Assembly (NCBI RefSeq): GCF_001941825.1
Contig: NZ_CP019038.1
Span: 4,588,001-4,652,000, forward strand
DNA from: Massilia putida
GTDB lineage: Bacteria > Pseudomonadota > Gammaproteobacteria > Burkholderiales > Burkholderiaceae_D
Length of the DNA: 64,000 nt
Direction of reading: 5' to 3'
Part shown: one piece after another, positions 16,660-24,817 of the stretch
Position numbering within the stretch: the stretch's first letter is position 1
Layout of the letters: each line of letters starts with the position of its first letter
Notes under the pieces: model-generated
Told to the model about the DNA's origin: nothing
What the model saw: the letters and a program-made list of their open reading frames with translations, nothing else
Databases searched by the model: none
Position numbers and translations under genes: made by a program

Positions 16660-17382
16660 ATGGACGACACCCCCGACGCGCCAGAGCTGTCCCTGTTTCT
16701 CGCCTCGACCGCGCACGATATGAAGAATTCGATCAGTGTCCTGTCCGGGACGCTGGAGCGGCTGCTGGTCGCGCATTCCGCGCAGACGGACCCCGAGTAC
16801 ACGCAGATGGCGCACATGCTGTACCAGACCAAGCGCTTGAACGACAACCTGATGCAGCTGCTCGCGCTGTACAAGCAGGTGGGCACGCCCGCGTATCCGT
16901 TCGACGTGCAGCCGCTCGAACTGGGGCAGCTGGTCGACCAGGTGGTGGCGGCGGAACGCGTGCTGCTGAAATCGCGCGGCCTGAAGCTGGAGCTGGACTA
17001 CGATCCGGAGCTCGTCTGGCACTTCGACGAAGACCTGATCGCGGGCGTGCTCTCGCATGCGATCAACAACGCCATCCACTACACGTGCGACACCGTGCGC
17101 CTGGCGATCCACGTAACCGTTGATGGCTGGCTCGAATTGCGCGTGGAAGACAACGGCCCCGGTTATCCGCCCGCGCTGCTGAAGGCCGGTGCCGGCGCCA
17201 CGCGCGACAAGGATGGGGCAACAGCCGGCGGCATCAACTTCCTGACCAACAGCACGGGCCTGGGCCTGTATTTTTCGAGCGAAGTCGCGAAGATGCACCG
17301 CCACCGCGAGCGGCGCGGCACGCTGCGTCTCGAGAACGGCGGCCGCTACGGAGGCGGCTGCTTCATCCTGTGCCTGCCATGA
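16660..17382 (+). CDS. Short cytoplasmic sensor histidine kinase
   Basis: 240 residues from ATG 16660. It has no sensory or membrane domain: the protein begins almost directly with the phosphoacceptor helix (STAHDMKNSISVLSG, His19), then a dimerisation helix and an HATPase domain with HAINNAIHY (N box), VEDNGPGYP (G1) and STGLGLYFS (G2). Input must come from a partner or a protein interaction. The TGA overlaps the ATG of the TPR response regulator (ATGA at 17379-17382), a clear cognate pair. An in-frame ATG at 16624 lies within the promoter -10 and is less likely. Confidence 0.88.
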   Translation: MDDTPDAPELSLFLASTAHDMKNSISVLSGTLERLLVAHSAQTDPEYTQMAHMLYQTKRLNDNLMQLLALYKQVGTPAYPFDVQPLELGQLVDQVVAAERVLLKSRGLKLELDYDPELVWHFDEDLIAGVLSHAINNAIHYTCDTVRLAIHVTVDGWLELRVEDNGPGYPPALLKAGAGATRDKDGATAGGINFLTNSTGLGLYFSSEVAKMHRHRERRGTLRLENGGRYGGGCFILCLP

Positions 17383-19058
17383 ACGCGCCCGCGAATGCAT
17401 CGGTCAAGGCGGTGGGCGAGATCGACTGGGCCGACAAGAACTACCTGATCGTCGACGACTTCGTCGGCGTGCGCCAGCTGCTGCGCGAGAGCCTGCGCAG
17501 CCTGGGCGCGAAGAACATCGACCAGGCGTCGTCCGGCGGCGAGGCGATGGGCCTGTTGGCGCGCATCCGCTACGACGTCGTCCTGTGCGACTACAACCTG
17601 GGCGACGGCAAGAACGGCCAGCAGGTGCTGGAGGAAGCGCGCGTGCGCAACCTCGTCAATCCGAGCACCGTGTGGCTGATGGTGTCGGCCGAAAAGAGCG
17701 TGGAATCCGTGATGGGCGCGGCCGAGCACCAGCCGGACGCGTACCTGATCAAGCCGATCACGGAAGGCGTGTTGCTCTCGCGGCTGAACCGCGTGTGGCA
17801 CAAGAAGCAGATCTTCCGCCTCATCGACCAGGCCTATGCCGAGAAGGATTATCTGCGCGCGGCCCGGCTGTGCGACGCGGCCATCGAGGCGCACAAGGCG
17901 CACGAGATCGACCTGCTGCGCATGAAGGCCAAGCTGATGGAGAGAAGCGGCGAGCCGGTCCGCGCGCGCGAGGTGTACGAGCGCGTGCTGGAGCAGCGCG
18001 AGTACCAGTGGGCGCGCGCCGGCATCGCCAAGATCCGCCTGGCCAACGGCGAGTTCGAACAGGCGCGCCAGGCCTTCCAGAGCGTGATCGCGGAAAACCG
18101 CTACTACATCGACGCCTACGACCAGCTCGCGCTGGCCTACCAGAACCTGGGGAAGCTGGAAGAGTCGTGCGCGATTCTCGAACGGGCCGCCAAGCTGTCG
18201 CCGAACTCCGTGCCGCGCCAGCGCAATCTCGGCAACGTGGCGCTCAAGGTGGGCAATGTGCAGATGGCCGAGAAGGCCTTCCGCAAGTGCATCGCGATCG
18301 GCGAGTATTCGATCATGAAGACGCCCGACGCCTACCTGGGTCTTGCGCGCGTGTGCGGCCTGAAGAACGATCCCAAAGAGGCGCTGCAGCTGCTGCTGCA
18401 GGTCCAGCGCGAATTCGCGGCCGATTTTCCGGACATCGCCCTGCGTTCCAAGATCACGGAGGGCCTCGTCTACCACGAGAGCGGCGACTACCGGCGCGCG
18501 CGCAAGGCCGGCGACGAGCTGGAAGCGTTATTGACTGCGACGGAAGACCGCCCCGACATCCCGACGTGCCTGGAGCTGGCGACCTTGCTGTTCGCCGTGG
18601 GCGTGAAGGATGCGCCCACCGAACTGCTGTGCTACGTGATCCGCAACAACCACGACAACCCGCTGCTGCTGGACGAGGTGCAGAAAATCTTCGACAAGGC
18701 GCGCCTCGGCGACGAGGGCCAGGAGTTCATCCGCGCGTCGAAGAAGGAAGCGACCGACCTGATGAACCAGGGCGTGCTGCTGTGGAAGACGGGCAAACTG
18801 AAGGACGCGGTCGAGTGGATGCGGGAGGCACGCAAGAAGGTGCCGAACAACCAGCGTATCCTGTTCAACGCGGCGCAGATCCTCGTCTCGCACCTGCAGC
18901 AGCACGGCTACGATGCGTCCCTGTCGGCCGAAGCGTACGACGTGCTGCACCACGTCGACCGGCTGCTGCCGGGGCAGCAGCGGTTCGCGCAGCTGATGGA
19001 GCAGCTGGCGCAGTTGCAGCCGATGGCCGACAGCGGGACGATCGCCGAGGTGGTGTAA
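17379..19058 (+). CDS. Response regulator with TPR effector domain
   Basis: 559 residues. The receiver domain (about 20-140) has the acidic pair Asp26/Asp27, the phosphorylation site Asp71 in VVLCDYNLGDG, and Lys125 in AYLIKP. In place of a DNA-binding or enzymatic output it carries tetratricopeptide-like helical repeats from about 145 to 450 (for example FEQARQAFQSVIAENRYYID and YDQLALAYQNLGKLEESCAI) and more helical repeats to the end. The output is thus probably protein-protein interaction. Translation is coupled to the preceding kinase by a four-base overlap. The target is not evident from the neighbours. Confidence 0.88.
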   Translation: MNAPANASVKAVGEIDWADKNYLIVDDFVGVRQLLRESLRSLGAKNIDQASSGGEAMGLLARIRYDVVLCDYNLGDGKNGQQVLEEARVRNLVNPSTVWLMVSAEKSVESVMGAAEHQPDAYLIKPITEGVLLSRLNRVWHKKQIFRLIDQAYAEKDYLRAARLCDAAIEAHKAHEIDLLRMKAKLMERSGEPVRAREVYERVLEQREYQWARAGIAKIRLANGEFEQARQAFQSVIAENRYYIDAYDQLALAYQNLGKLEESCAILERAAKLSPNSVPRQRNLGNVALKVGNVQMAEKAFRKCIAIGEYSIMKTPDAYLGLARVCGLKNDPKEALQLLLQVQREFAADFPDIALRSKITEGLVYHESGDYRRARKAGDELEALLTATEDRPDIPTCLELATLLFAVGVKDAPTELLCYVIRNNHDNPLLLDEVQKIFDKARLGDEGQEFIRASKKEATDLMNQGVLLWKTGKLKDAVEWMREARKKVPNNQRILFNAAQILVSHLQQHGYDASLSAEAYDVLHHVDRLLPGQQRFAQLMEQLAQLQPMADSGTIAEVV

Positions 19059-19814
19059 TCAGGGTTTGTCGGTTTTTGTGCGGCTCGTGCGCGTCTTGCC
19101 GTTGTTGACCGCGTCGCCGCCATTCGTTGCCGCCGGTTTGGCCTTCGGCATCTCTTTGGGCGCCTCCGCTTTCGGCGCATCACGCGCGCCATCCGCCGCC
19201 GGCACGGCCGCGGCCGCCGCTGGCGCCATCGCGCTGGCGACTGCTTGCGTAAATTGTTCCTGCAACATATTCCACCACGCGACGGCGGCCGGCATCGCCA
19301 TCGCCGCCGCGTTACCTAGCGCGTCCGGTGCGCCGGACGGCAGCGGCGTGGCCGCGCCCGGCTGTGCCGTGCCGCCGCCCGCCGCCGCCGCGGGCGGCGC
19401 GGGCTGTGGCGTCGGCGCGCCCGGCTTGGCGGCCGGTGCCTTCGCGCCGGCGCTGCCGCCCTGGGCCTGCGCGCCGAAGAACGGCGCGAACGGGTTGTTG
19501 GCCATCTTTTCCGCGCTGACGCCGGACTGGCGCATCGCTTCGGCCATCGAGGCGCCCATCGACTTCAACGTCGCGAGCGTGCCGCGCTGCACTTCGAGGG
19601 CCTGGATGGTCCCGCGCAGCATCGTGAGATTCAGATTCAGCCAGGACTCGACCGCCTTGAGGTCGGCGATGCGTTTGTCCAGGTCATCGGTCGACATCGG
19701 CGGCGTGGCCATGCCGGGCAGGCCTGTGCCTGGGATATGCATGGATCCCCATAGGTTCTTGACGAAGTCCAGCGTGTCCGTCATGCCAGGCATGGGGGCG
19801 GAGGGTTTCAGCAT
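19059..19814 (-). CDS. phaM: PhaM-type polyhydroxyalkanoate granule protein
   Basis: 251 residues. The N-terminal PhaM domain is visible: DTLDFVKNLWGSMHIPG and then DLDKRIADLKAVESWLNLNLTMLRGTIQALEVQ in two blocks. The rest is an Ala/Pro/Gly-rich linker, a short AWWNMLQEQFTQAV helix, and a Lys/Thr-rich basic tail (KTRTSRTKTDKP) typical of its nucleoid-binding end. In Cupriavidus, PhaM activates PHB synthase PhaC and ties granules to the nucleoid so that they are shared between daughter cells. It sits tail-to-tail with the response regulator, the two stop codons touching. It implies that the organism stores PHA. Confidence 0.88.
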   Translation of the reverse strand: MLKPSAPMPGMTDTLDFVKNLWGSMHIPGTGLPGMATPPMSTDDLDKRIADLKAVESWLNLNLTMLRGTIQALEVQRGTLATLKSMGASMAEAMRQSGVSAEKMANNPFAPFFGAQAQGGSAGAKAPAAKPGAPTPQPAPPAAAAGGGTAQPGAATPLPSGAPDALGNAAAMAMPAAVAWWNMLQEQFTQAVASAMAPAAAAAVPAADGARDAPKAEAPKEMPKAKPAATNGGDAVNNGKTRTSRTKTDKP

Positions 19815-19925
19815 GGTGGTCTCCTGAATTGGTCGCCGCTAGCGTAACAGATAAATAAGAGCGGATATAGATGCGGATGCAGGGAATGGCACGCGTGCGC
19901 CGGGCGGACCGGCTACACTAGGCGG

Positions 19926-21104
19926 ATGAGGTCCGCTTATGCCAAGAACCACGGCCGCAGCCGGCAACTGGTGCTGGGCGCGCTCACGATCCTGTTGCAC
20001 GTGCTCGTGTTCGTCTGGTTCGCCGGTCAGGTGGGCCGCGTGCCCGACCGTTCCGTGCGCATGGCGCGCCCGTCCATGACGGCCGAGCTGGTCGAGGCAC
20101 CCAATCCCCGTCCGCTGCCGCCCGTGCCGCCGCCGCAGCCCGTGCTTCAACCGCCGCCCGTGCCCGCGGTGCCGCCTGCGCCCGTGGTCTCCGCCGCGCC
20201 GCCGCCGGGCCCGGATGACGCTGCGCCGGCACCGGGGACGCCCGACGGAACGGCAACCGGCGCGACACAAGCACTGACGCCGCAATCGGACGGTATCGCC
20301 GCCGATGACGCCGCCGGACGTCAAACGGGGCAGGATGGCGCCGCCGCCGGCGCGCTCGCCGTACAATCGCCGAAACAGGGCACGGATGCGCCAGCGGCAC
20401 CGCCCCCGGCCGCGCCGGAAGCGCGCCGTTACAAGGTCGACATGCCGCCGTCGGCCGACATCACGCTCGACGTCGCGCGCACCGACGCGAACGGTACGAA
20501 GTGGAGCGGCGATGCGCTGCTGTCGTGGCGGGTGACGCCGTCCGGCTACCGCGTGAAGGTCGAGGCGGGCATCCGCGTGGTGTTCGCGCACGTGAACCTG
20601 CTCACCCTCACCAGCGAGGGCACGGTGGGCGACGAAGGATTCGTCCCCACCTTGATGACGGAAAAGCGGCGCGGGCGCGCCATGACGGCGACGCATTTCA
20701 ACCGCCAGCAGGGCACGCTGACGTTTTCGGCGTCGGCCGCGACGTATCCGCTGGTGCCGGGCGCGCAAGATAAAGCCAGCGTGCCGCTGCAACTGGCGGC
20801 CATCGCGCGCGGCGATCCGAAACAATTGTCGGGAAATATCGACATCCTCGTCGGCGAAGACCGCGACGCAAGCGTTTTTACGTTCACGGTGACTGGGCAG
20901 GAACAGATCGACACACCGCTGGGCCGCATCGCCACCTGGCACCTGGTGCGTCCACCGAAGCCCGGCTCGTACAACTCGCGCCTGGAATTGTGGCTGGCGC
21001 CGGGCTATGGCTGGTATCCGGTACAGATCCGCAACGTCGAAGCGAGCGGGGCTGTTACGACCCAGACCGTGAACAACATCGTGATCCAACAAGCAGGAAG
21101 CTGA
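19926..21104 (+). CDS. Membrane-anchored DUF3108 protein
   Basis: 392 residues. Residues about 16-34 form an N-terminal anchor (LVLGALTILLHVLVFVWFAG); about 60-100 are Pro-rich (PPVPPPQPVLQPPP), followed by an Ala/Gly/Thr-rich linker. Residues about 165-390 are a DUF3108 domain, a beta-rich periplasmic fold of unknown function (DMPPSADITLDV, LSWRVTPSGYRV, WLAPGYGWYPVQIR). The overall layout is like TonB-type proteins that span the periplasm. It is 3 bp upstream of a second DUF3108 gene, so the two form an operon. Confidence 0.8.
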   Translation: MRSAYAKNHGRSRQLVLGALTILLHVLVFVWFAGQVGRVPDRSVRMARPSMTAELVEAPNPRPLPPVPPPQPVLQPPPVPAVPPAPVVSAAPPPGPDDAAPAPGTPDGTATGATQALTPQSDGIAADDAAGRQTGQDGAAAGALAVQSPKQGTDAPAAPPPAAPEARRYKVDMPPSADITLDVARTDANGTKWSGDALLSWRVTPSGYRVKVEAGIRVVFAHVNLLTLTSEGTVGDEGFVPTLMTEKRRGRAMTATHFNRQQGTLTFSASAATYPLVPGAQDKASVPLQLAAIARGDPKQLSGNIDILVGEDRDASVFTFTVTGQEQIDTPLGRIATWHLVRPPKPGSYNSRLELWLAPGYGWYPVQIRNVEASGAVTTQTVNNIVIQQAGS

Positions 21105-21107
21105 TAT

Positions 21108-21875
21108 ATGAAGAATGTGTTGAAACTGGCAGGCGCGGGGACATTCGCAGTGATGGTCTCCTTGGCGGCGGGCGGCTCGGCGGCCGCGGCGGAAGAGCAT
21201 CCGGCCATCAAGCGTCCGTTCGACCTGCCGCCGTCGGCCGACCTGACCTATTCCATCGGCGCGCGCCAGCGCGGCTTCAATCTGAGCGGCGAGGCGACGC
21301 TCACCTGGCGCATGAACGACAGCAAATACTCGATCAACGCCGAATCGCGCGTGGCGCTGCTGGGCAAGCTGACGGAAAACCGCAGCACGGGCATCGTGGA
21401 CAACTGGGGCCTCGCGCCCACCGAGTACTACGACAAGCGCTTCCGCAAGGACCCGACGACCGCCACCTTCGACCGCGGCGACAAGACCATCACCTTCAGC
21501 GACGGCGACAAGAGCTATCCGATCAAGGGTGGCGAGCAGGACCGCGTGTCGGTGTCGTGGCAGCTGGTGGCGGTCGCCCGCGCCGCGAAGGACAAATTCA
21601 AGCCGGGCTCGGAATGGCAATTCTTCGTCGTCGGCCCGCGCGACGCCGACCCGTGGACCTTCCGCGTCGTCGGCCGGGAGAAGGTGCAAGCCGGAGCCTC
21701 GCTGGGCGAAGTGGAGGCCGTCCACGTGATGCGCGCGCCGCCGCCGGGATCGAAGGACCAGACCCTGGACATCTGGCTGGCGCCGGGGCACGAGTGGTAT
21801 CCCGTCAAGCTGCGCTTCACCGACAGCGACCGCGATTACGTCGAGCAGACGCTCGAAAAGATCGTCAAGAAGTAG
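21108..21875 (+). CDS. Periplasmic DUF3108 protein
   Basis: 255 residues with an N-terminal signal peptide (about 1-27, ending GGSAAAA), then a complete DUF3108 domain: FDLPPSADLTYSIGARQRGF, ATLTWRMND, WLAPGHEWYPVKLRF. It is a paralogue of the preceding membrane-anchored protein, with the same order of segments. Function unknown; a secreted beta-structured protein working with its neighbour is plausible. Its last 11 bp overlap the end of the convergent split-barrel gene. Confidence 0.82.
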   Translation: MKNVLKLAGAGTFAVMVSLAAGGSAAAAEEHPAIKRPFDLPPSADLTYSIGARQRGFNLSGEATLTWRMNDSKYSINAESRVALLGKLTENRSTGIVDNWGLAPTEYYDKRFRKDPTTATFDRGDKTITFSDGDKSYPIKGGEQDRVSVSWQLVAVARAAKDKFKPGSEWQFFVVGPRDADPWTFRVVGREKVQAGASLGEVEAVHVMRAPPPGSKDQTLDIWLAPGHEWYPVKLRFTDSDRDYVEQTLEKIVKK

Positions 21876-22503
21876 CCCAGGCCAGCACGTGCTCCGGCGC
21901 CGGCACCGCGCACTGCGGGTCCGGCACGGGCGTCCCGCGCGCCTGCGCGAGCGGCAGCACGCCGGCCCAGGCGGCGATGCCCATGTCTTCCTCGTCGTCC
22001 GCGGGCGGGCCGCTGCGGACCTTGCACACCGCCTCGGCCAGCGGGATGCGCAGCACGGTCGTCGCCGCGTACTCCTTGTCGTTCCCGGGCCGGACCTGGG
22101 CCTGCCGTCCCGGCGCCAGGTGTTCCATGAACGCTTCCAGCGCCTGCCGCTTGGCGGGCTCGCCGACGACCTCGAACCGGCCATAGACCATCGCGCTGCG
22201 GTAGTTCATCGTGTGGCTGAAGGCGGAGCGTGCCAGCACGAGGCCGTCCAGATGCACGATCGTCACGCAGCAATCCTGCGCCGTCAGGCACTGCAGCATG
22301 CGGCTGCCGTTCGATCCGTGGATGTACAGAGAGTCGCCGCCGCGCCAGCAGGCGGTGGGGATGCAATGCACGCCGTGCGCATCGGCGAACGCGACCTGGC
22401 AGATGTAGGCGGCATCGACGATGGCGTGCAACACGGCGGGGTCGTACGACGCTTTGTTCGCGCCGCGCTTGACCTGGGTGCGGGTGGAAGGAGCAGTGTT
22501 CAT
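21865..22503 (-). CDS. Pyridoxamine 5'-phosphate oxidase-like FMN-binding protein
   Basis: 212 residues of the flavin-nucleotide-binding split-barrel family (FMN-binding proteins related to pyridoxamine phosphate oxidase). Markers are KRGANKASYDPAVLHAIVD, YICQVAFADAHGVHCIPTACW, LYIHGSNGSRML, VTIVHLDGLVLARSAFSHTMNYRS and VYGRFEVV, given here in pieces. The members often bind FMN or F420-like cofactors or haem; the reaction is unknown. It is divergent from a MocR-type PLP-sensing regulator 90 bp away, which probably controls it. The arrangement mirrors the paiB-osmC/MocR locus at 1.6-4.2 kb. Confidence 0.85.
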   Translation of the reverse strand: MNTAPSTRTQVKRGANKASYDPAVLHAIVDAAYICQVAFADAHGVHCIPTACWRGGDSLYIHGSNGSRMLQCLTAQDCCVTIVHLDGLVLARSAFSHTMNYRSAMVYGRFEVVGEPAKRQALEAFMEHLAPGRQAQVRPGNDKEYAATTVLRIPLAEAVCKVRSGPPADDEEDMGIAAWAGVLPLAQARGTPVPDPQCAVPAPEHVLAWATS

Positions 22504-22592
22504 TGGCCTCGAAAGTAGGGTGGAAGCCGCACTATAATGTCCGGGATGGCTCTAGGAACAGATCCAGGAGCACACGATTTCATGGAGCCACG

Positions 22593-24035
22593 ATGGATTA
22601 CGCGCTGCTGCTGGAGACGTTCGGCCGCGACCACGCCCGTCATGCCTGGCCGCGCCAGCGCCTGCTGCACGAATGCCTGCGCACGGCGATCCGCGACGGC
22701 ACGCTGGCGGCCGGCACGCGCCTGCTGGCCACGCGCGCGCTCGCGCAGGAACTGGGCATCGCCCGCAACACGGTGCTGTATGCGTACGAGCAGCTGGCTT
22801 GCGAAGGGTTCGTGATTCCGGACCGGCGCGGCACGGTGGTTGCCGGCATCGCCCCCGCGCCGCATCGCCGTGCGGCGGACGTGCCGCAGGCCGGCCTCGC
22901 GCGCCGTGCGCAGAACCTGCGCATCGTGAACGGCAGCGCCGGCGACGGCCTGCCGTTCACGCCCGGCATGCCGGACCTGCGCGCCTTTCCGCTGGCGCAG
23001 TGGCGCCGCCTGCTGGACCGTGCCTGGCGCGGCCTCTCCGCCGCGCAGCTGAACTACGGCGATCCGGCCGGCGAGCCGGCGCTGCGCACGGCCATCGCGG
23101 ACTACCTGCGCGCGTCGCGCGGCGTCGTGTGCGAACCGGGCCAGGTGTTCATCACGGACGGCACGCAGTCCAGTCTCGACCTGTGCGCGCATGCCTGCGC
23201 CGACGCGGGAGACGTCGCCTGGATCGAGCACCCCGGCTACGGCGGCGCGCTGGCCGCGTTCCGCGGCGCGGGTCTCGTTGTTGCAGGCATCGGCATCGAC
23301 GGCGAGGGGATGGCGCCCACCGTGCACGATTGGGCGACGTGCCGTCCGAAGCTGATCTACACGACGCCGTCGCACCAGTATCCGGTGGGCGCGGTGATGT
23401 CGGCGGCGCGGCGCCTGGCGCTGATCGATGGCGCGCGCGCGGCCGGCGCGCTGATCGTCGAGGACGACTACGACAGCGAATTCCGCCACGAAGGCCCGCC
23501 GCTGGCGGCCATGCAGGGCCTCGTGCAGGACGCGCCCGTGCTGTACTGCGGCACGTTCAGCAAGACGATGTTCCCGGCGTTGCGGATCGGTTTCCTCGTG
23601 GTGCCGGCCGGCCTGGCGCTGCCGCTGGCGGCGATGCGGGCGCAGTCGTCGGCCGCGGGGCGCACGGCGGAACAGCTGGCGCTGGCCGAGTTCCTGCGCA
23701 GCGGCGAGTTCGCGCTGCACCTGCGGCGCATGCGCCGGCTGTACCGGCAGCGGAGGGATGCGCTGGTCGATGCGGTCGCGCGGCACCTGGGCGATCGCGT
23801 TGTCGTGGAGGGCGCTTCGGCCGGCATGCATCTGGTGTTGCGCTTGCCGGACGATGGTCTTCCTGACGTGGAGATCGCCCGGCGGGCACGCGCGCAGGGC
23901 ATCGCCGTCAATACGCTGTCGACGCATGCGCTGCCGGGCGGGCCGCCGTGCAGTGGGCTGCTGCTCGGTTATGCCCAGGTGCCGGGCGAGCGGATGGATG
24001 ACCTCGTGCGGCGCCTGGCGGACGTCGTTCCGTAG
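22593..24035 (+). CDS. MocR/PdxR-type GntR regulator with aminotransferase domain
   Basis: 480 residues from ATG 22593, preferred because GGAG at 22584-22587 is well placed and the preceding in-frame ATGs lack a ribosome site. GntR winged helix (about 15-75; QELGIARNTVLYAYEQLACEG) plus fold-type I aminotransferase-like domain with LNYGDPAGEPALR, VEDDYDSEFR and the PLP-binding Lys in GTFSKTMFPALRIGF. Probably a PLP-dependent transcription factor for the divergent FMN split-barrel gene, and for itself. It is about 40-45% similar by eye to the MocR protein at 2701-4209. Confidence 0.86.
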   Translation: MDYALLLETFGRDHARHAWPRQRLLHECLRTAIRDGTLAAGTRLLATRALAQELGIARNTVLYAYEQLACEGFVIPDRRGTVVAGIAPAPHRRAADVPQAGLARRAQNLRIVNGSAGDGLPFTPGMPDLRAFPLAQWRRLLDRAWRGLSAAQLNYGDPAGEPALRTAIADYLRASRGVVCEPGQVFITDGTQSSLDLCAHACADAGDVAWIEHPGYGGALAAFRGAGLVVAGIGIDGEGMAPTVHDWATCRPKLIYTTPSHQYPVGAVMSAARRLALIDGARAAGALIVEDDYDSEFRHEGPPLAAMQGLVQDAPVLYCGTFSKTMFPALRIGFLVVPAGLALPLAAMRAQSSAAGRTAEQLALAEFLRSGEFALHLRRMRRLYRQRRDALVDAVARHLGDRVVVEGASAGMHLVLRLPDDGLPDVEIARRARAQGIAVNTLSTHALPGGPPCSGLLLGYAQVPGERMDDLVRRLADVVP

Positions 24036-24121
24036 GGTAGGCACCCGTGCCCACGCGTGACGTATGCAATGTGGCGGCGTGACGCGTGGCCACGTTTCAT
24101 TTGAGGCCCCGGCCTCAAATG
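24033..24121. repeat. GTAGGG-type repeat followed by 11-bp hairpin
   Basis: A GTAGGGTAGGCACCCGTGCCCACGCGT-like stretch (a variant of the 4206 and 42910 elements) overlaps the MocR stop. It is followed at 24098-24121 by a perfect hairpin CATTTGAGGCC-CC-GGCCTCAAATG. The hairpin separates the convergent MocR and 24135 genes and probably acts as a terminator or 3' stabiliser for both. No strong T-tract is present. Confidence 0.65.
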
Positions 24122-24134
24122 CCCGCCCTGCAAC

Positions 24135-24566
24135 TTATTGGTCCGGACCCGGATCCTCCGGCTTGTCGTTTTCCCAATGCAAGACCAATTCCTTGGGCGC
24201 GTTGCCGACCTTGACGGTCCGTTTAAAGGTCTTGCCTTCGGCCGCCGCGCTGATCCGATAAGTGCCCGGCGGCAGCTTGGCAAAGAACATCGGGCCCGTG
24301 TTCGCCAGGCTCAGCAGGTTGGTACCTTTGGCGTCCATGATGTCGAGCTGGACGTCGGACCGGTAGGCGCCGCTCTGCTGGGTGGCGAAGGTCAGCAGCA
24401 GGTTGTAGTCGGCGCGCTGGGCTTTCATTGCGCCTTGTTCTTCCTCGCCAATGCCGCCGTTGATGTAGGCGATGCCGTTTTGCTGGTGTGGGGTGGGTGC
24501 CGCCGCCAAGGCGGCGGCCGGGGTCAGGCAGGCGGCCAGGACGACGGCCGCAAGTGTGCGTTGCAT
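24135..24566 (-). CDS. Small exported protein of unknown function
   Basis: 143 residues from the ATG at 24566, chosen for the excellent GGAGGA ribosome site; a longer in-frame start adds a non-signal-like extension. Residues 1-22 are a signal peptide (TLAAVVLAACLTPAAALAAA). The mature part has GIAYINGGIGEEEQGAMKA, then a beta-rich region with KLPPGTYRISAAAEGKTFKR, which resembles carboxypeptidase-regulatory or bacterial Ig-like folds. It ends in an acidic tail (ENDKPEDPGPDQ). Probably periplasmic; no known function. Confidence 0.75.
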   Translation of the reverse strand: MQRTLAAVVLAACLTPAAALAAAPTPHQQNGIAYINGGIGEEEQGAMKAQRADYNLLLTFATQQSGAYRSDVQLDIMDAKGTNLLSLANTGPMFFAKLPPGTYRISAAAEGKTFKRTVKVGNAPKELVLHWENDKPEDPGPDQ

Positions 24567-24748
24567 GGCGTTCCTCCTCGTGATGTGATGATGCAAATAT
24601 CGCAACGTTCATTATCGCGCTGCCGGGCTGCGAGGGGCGCGCGCCTGACGTTGCAAACTTGGCAAGTCAAGCGCCGTTTCGATTCCGTTGCATATTCGCC
24701 AGATGTGAAACCCGTGAGTCCGTTCCGTATTAGTTGCCAAGCCTTAAC

Positions 24749-24757
24749 TGTTATACT
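24749..24757 (+). promoter_or_regulatory. Extended -10 promoter of the SMC operon
   Basis: TG-T-TATACT at 24749-24757 is an extended -10 element 61 bp before the ATG of the kleisin-like gene; a clear -35 is not seen, as is usual for extended -10 promoters. It is the only good promoter-like sequence in the 251 bp between the divergent 24135 gene and the operon. Confidence 0.45.
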
Positions 24758-24817
24758 GACGCCCCCGCGCCCGTGGCCCAGAAGGCCGCGCGCGACAGCA
24801 GACTGGTAAGCCTTACG

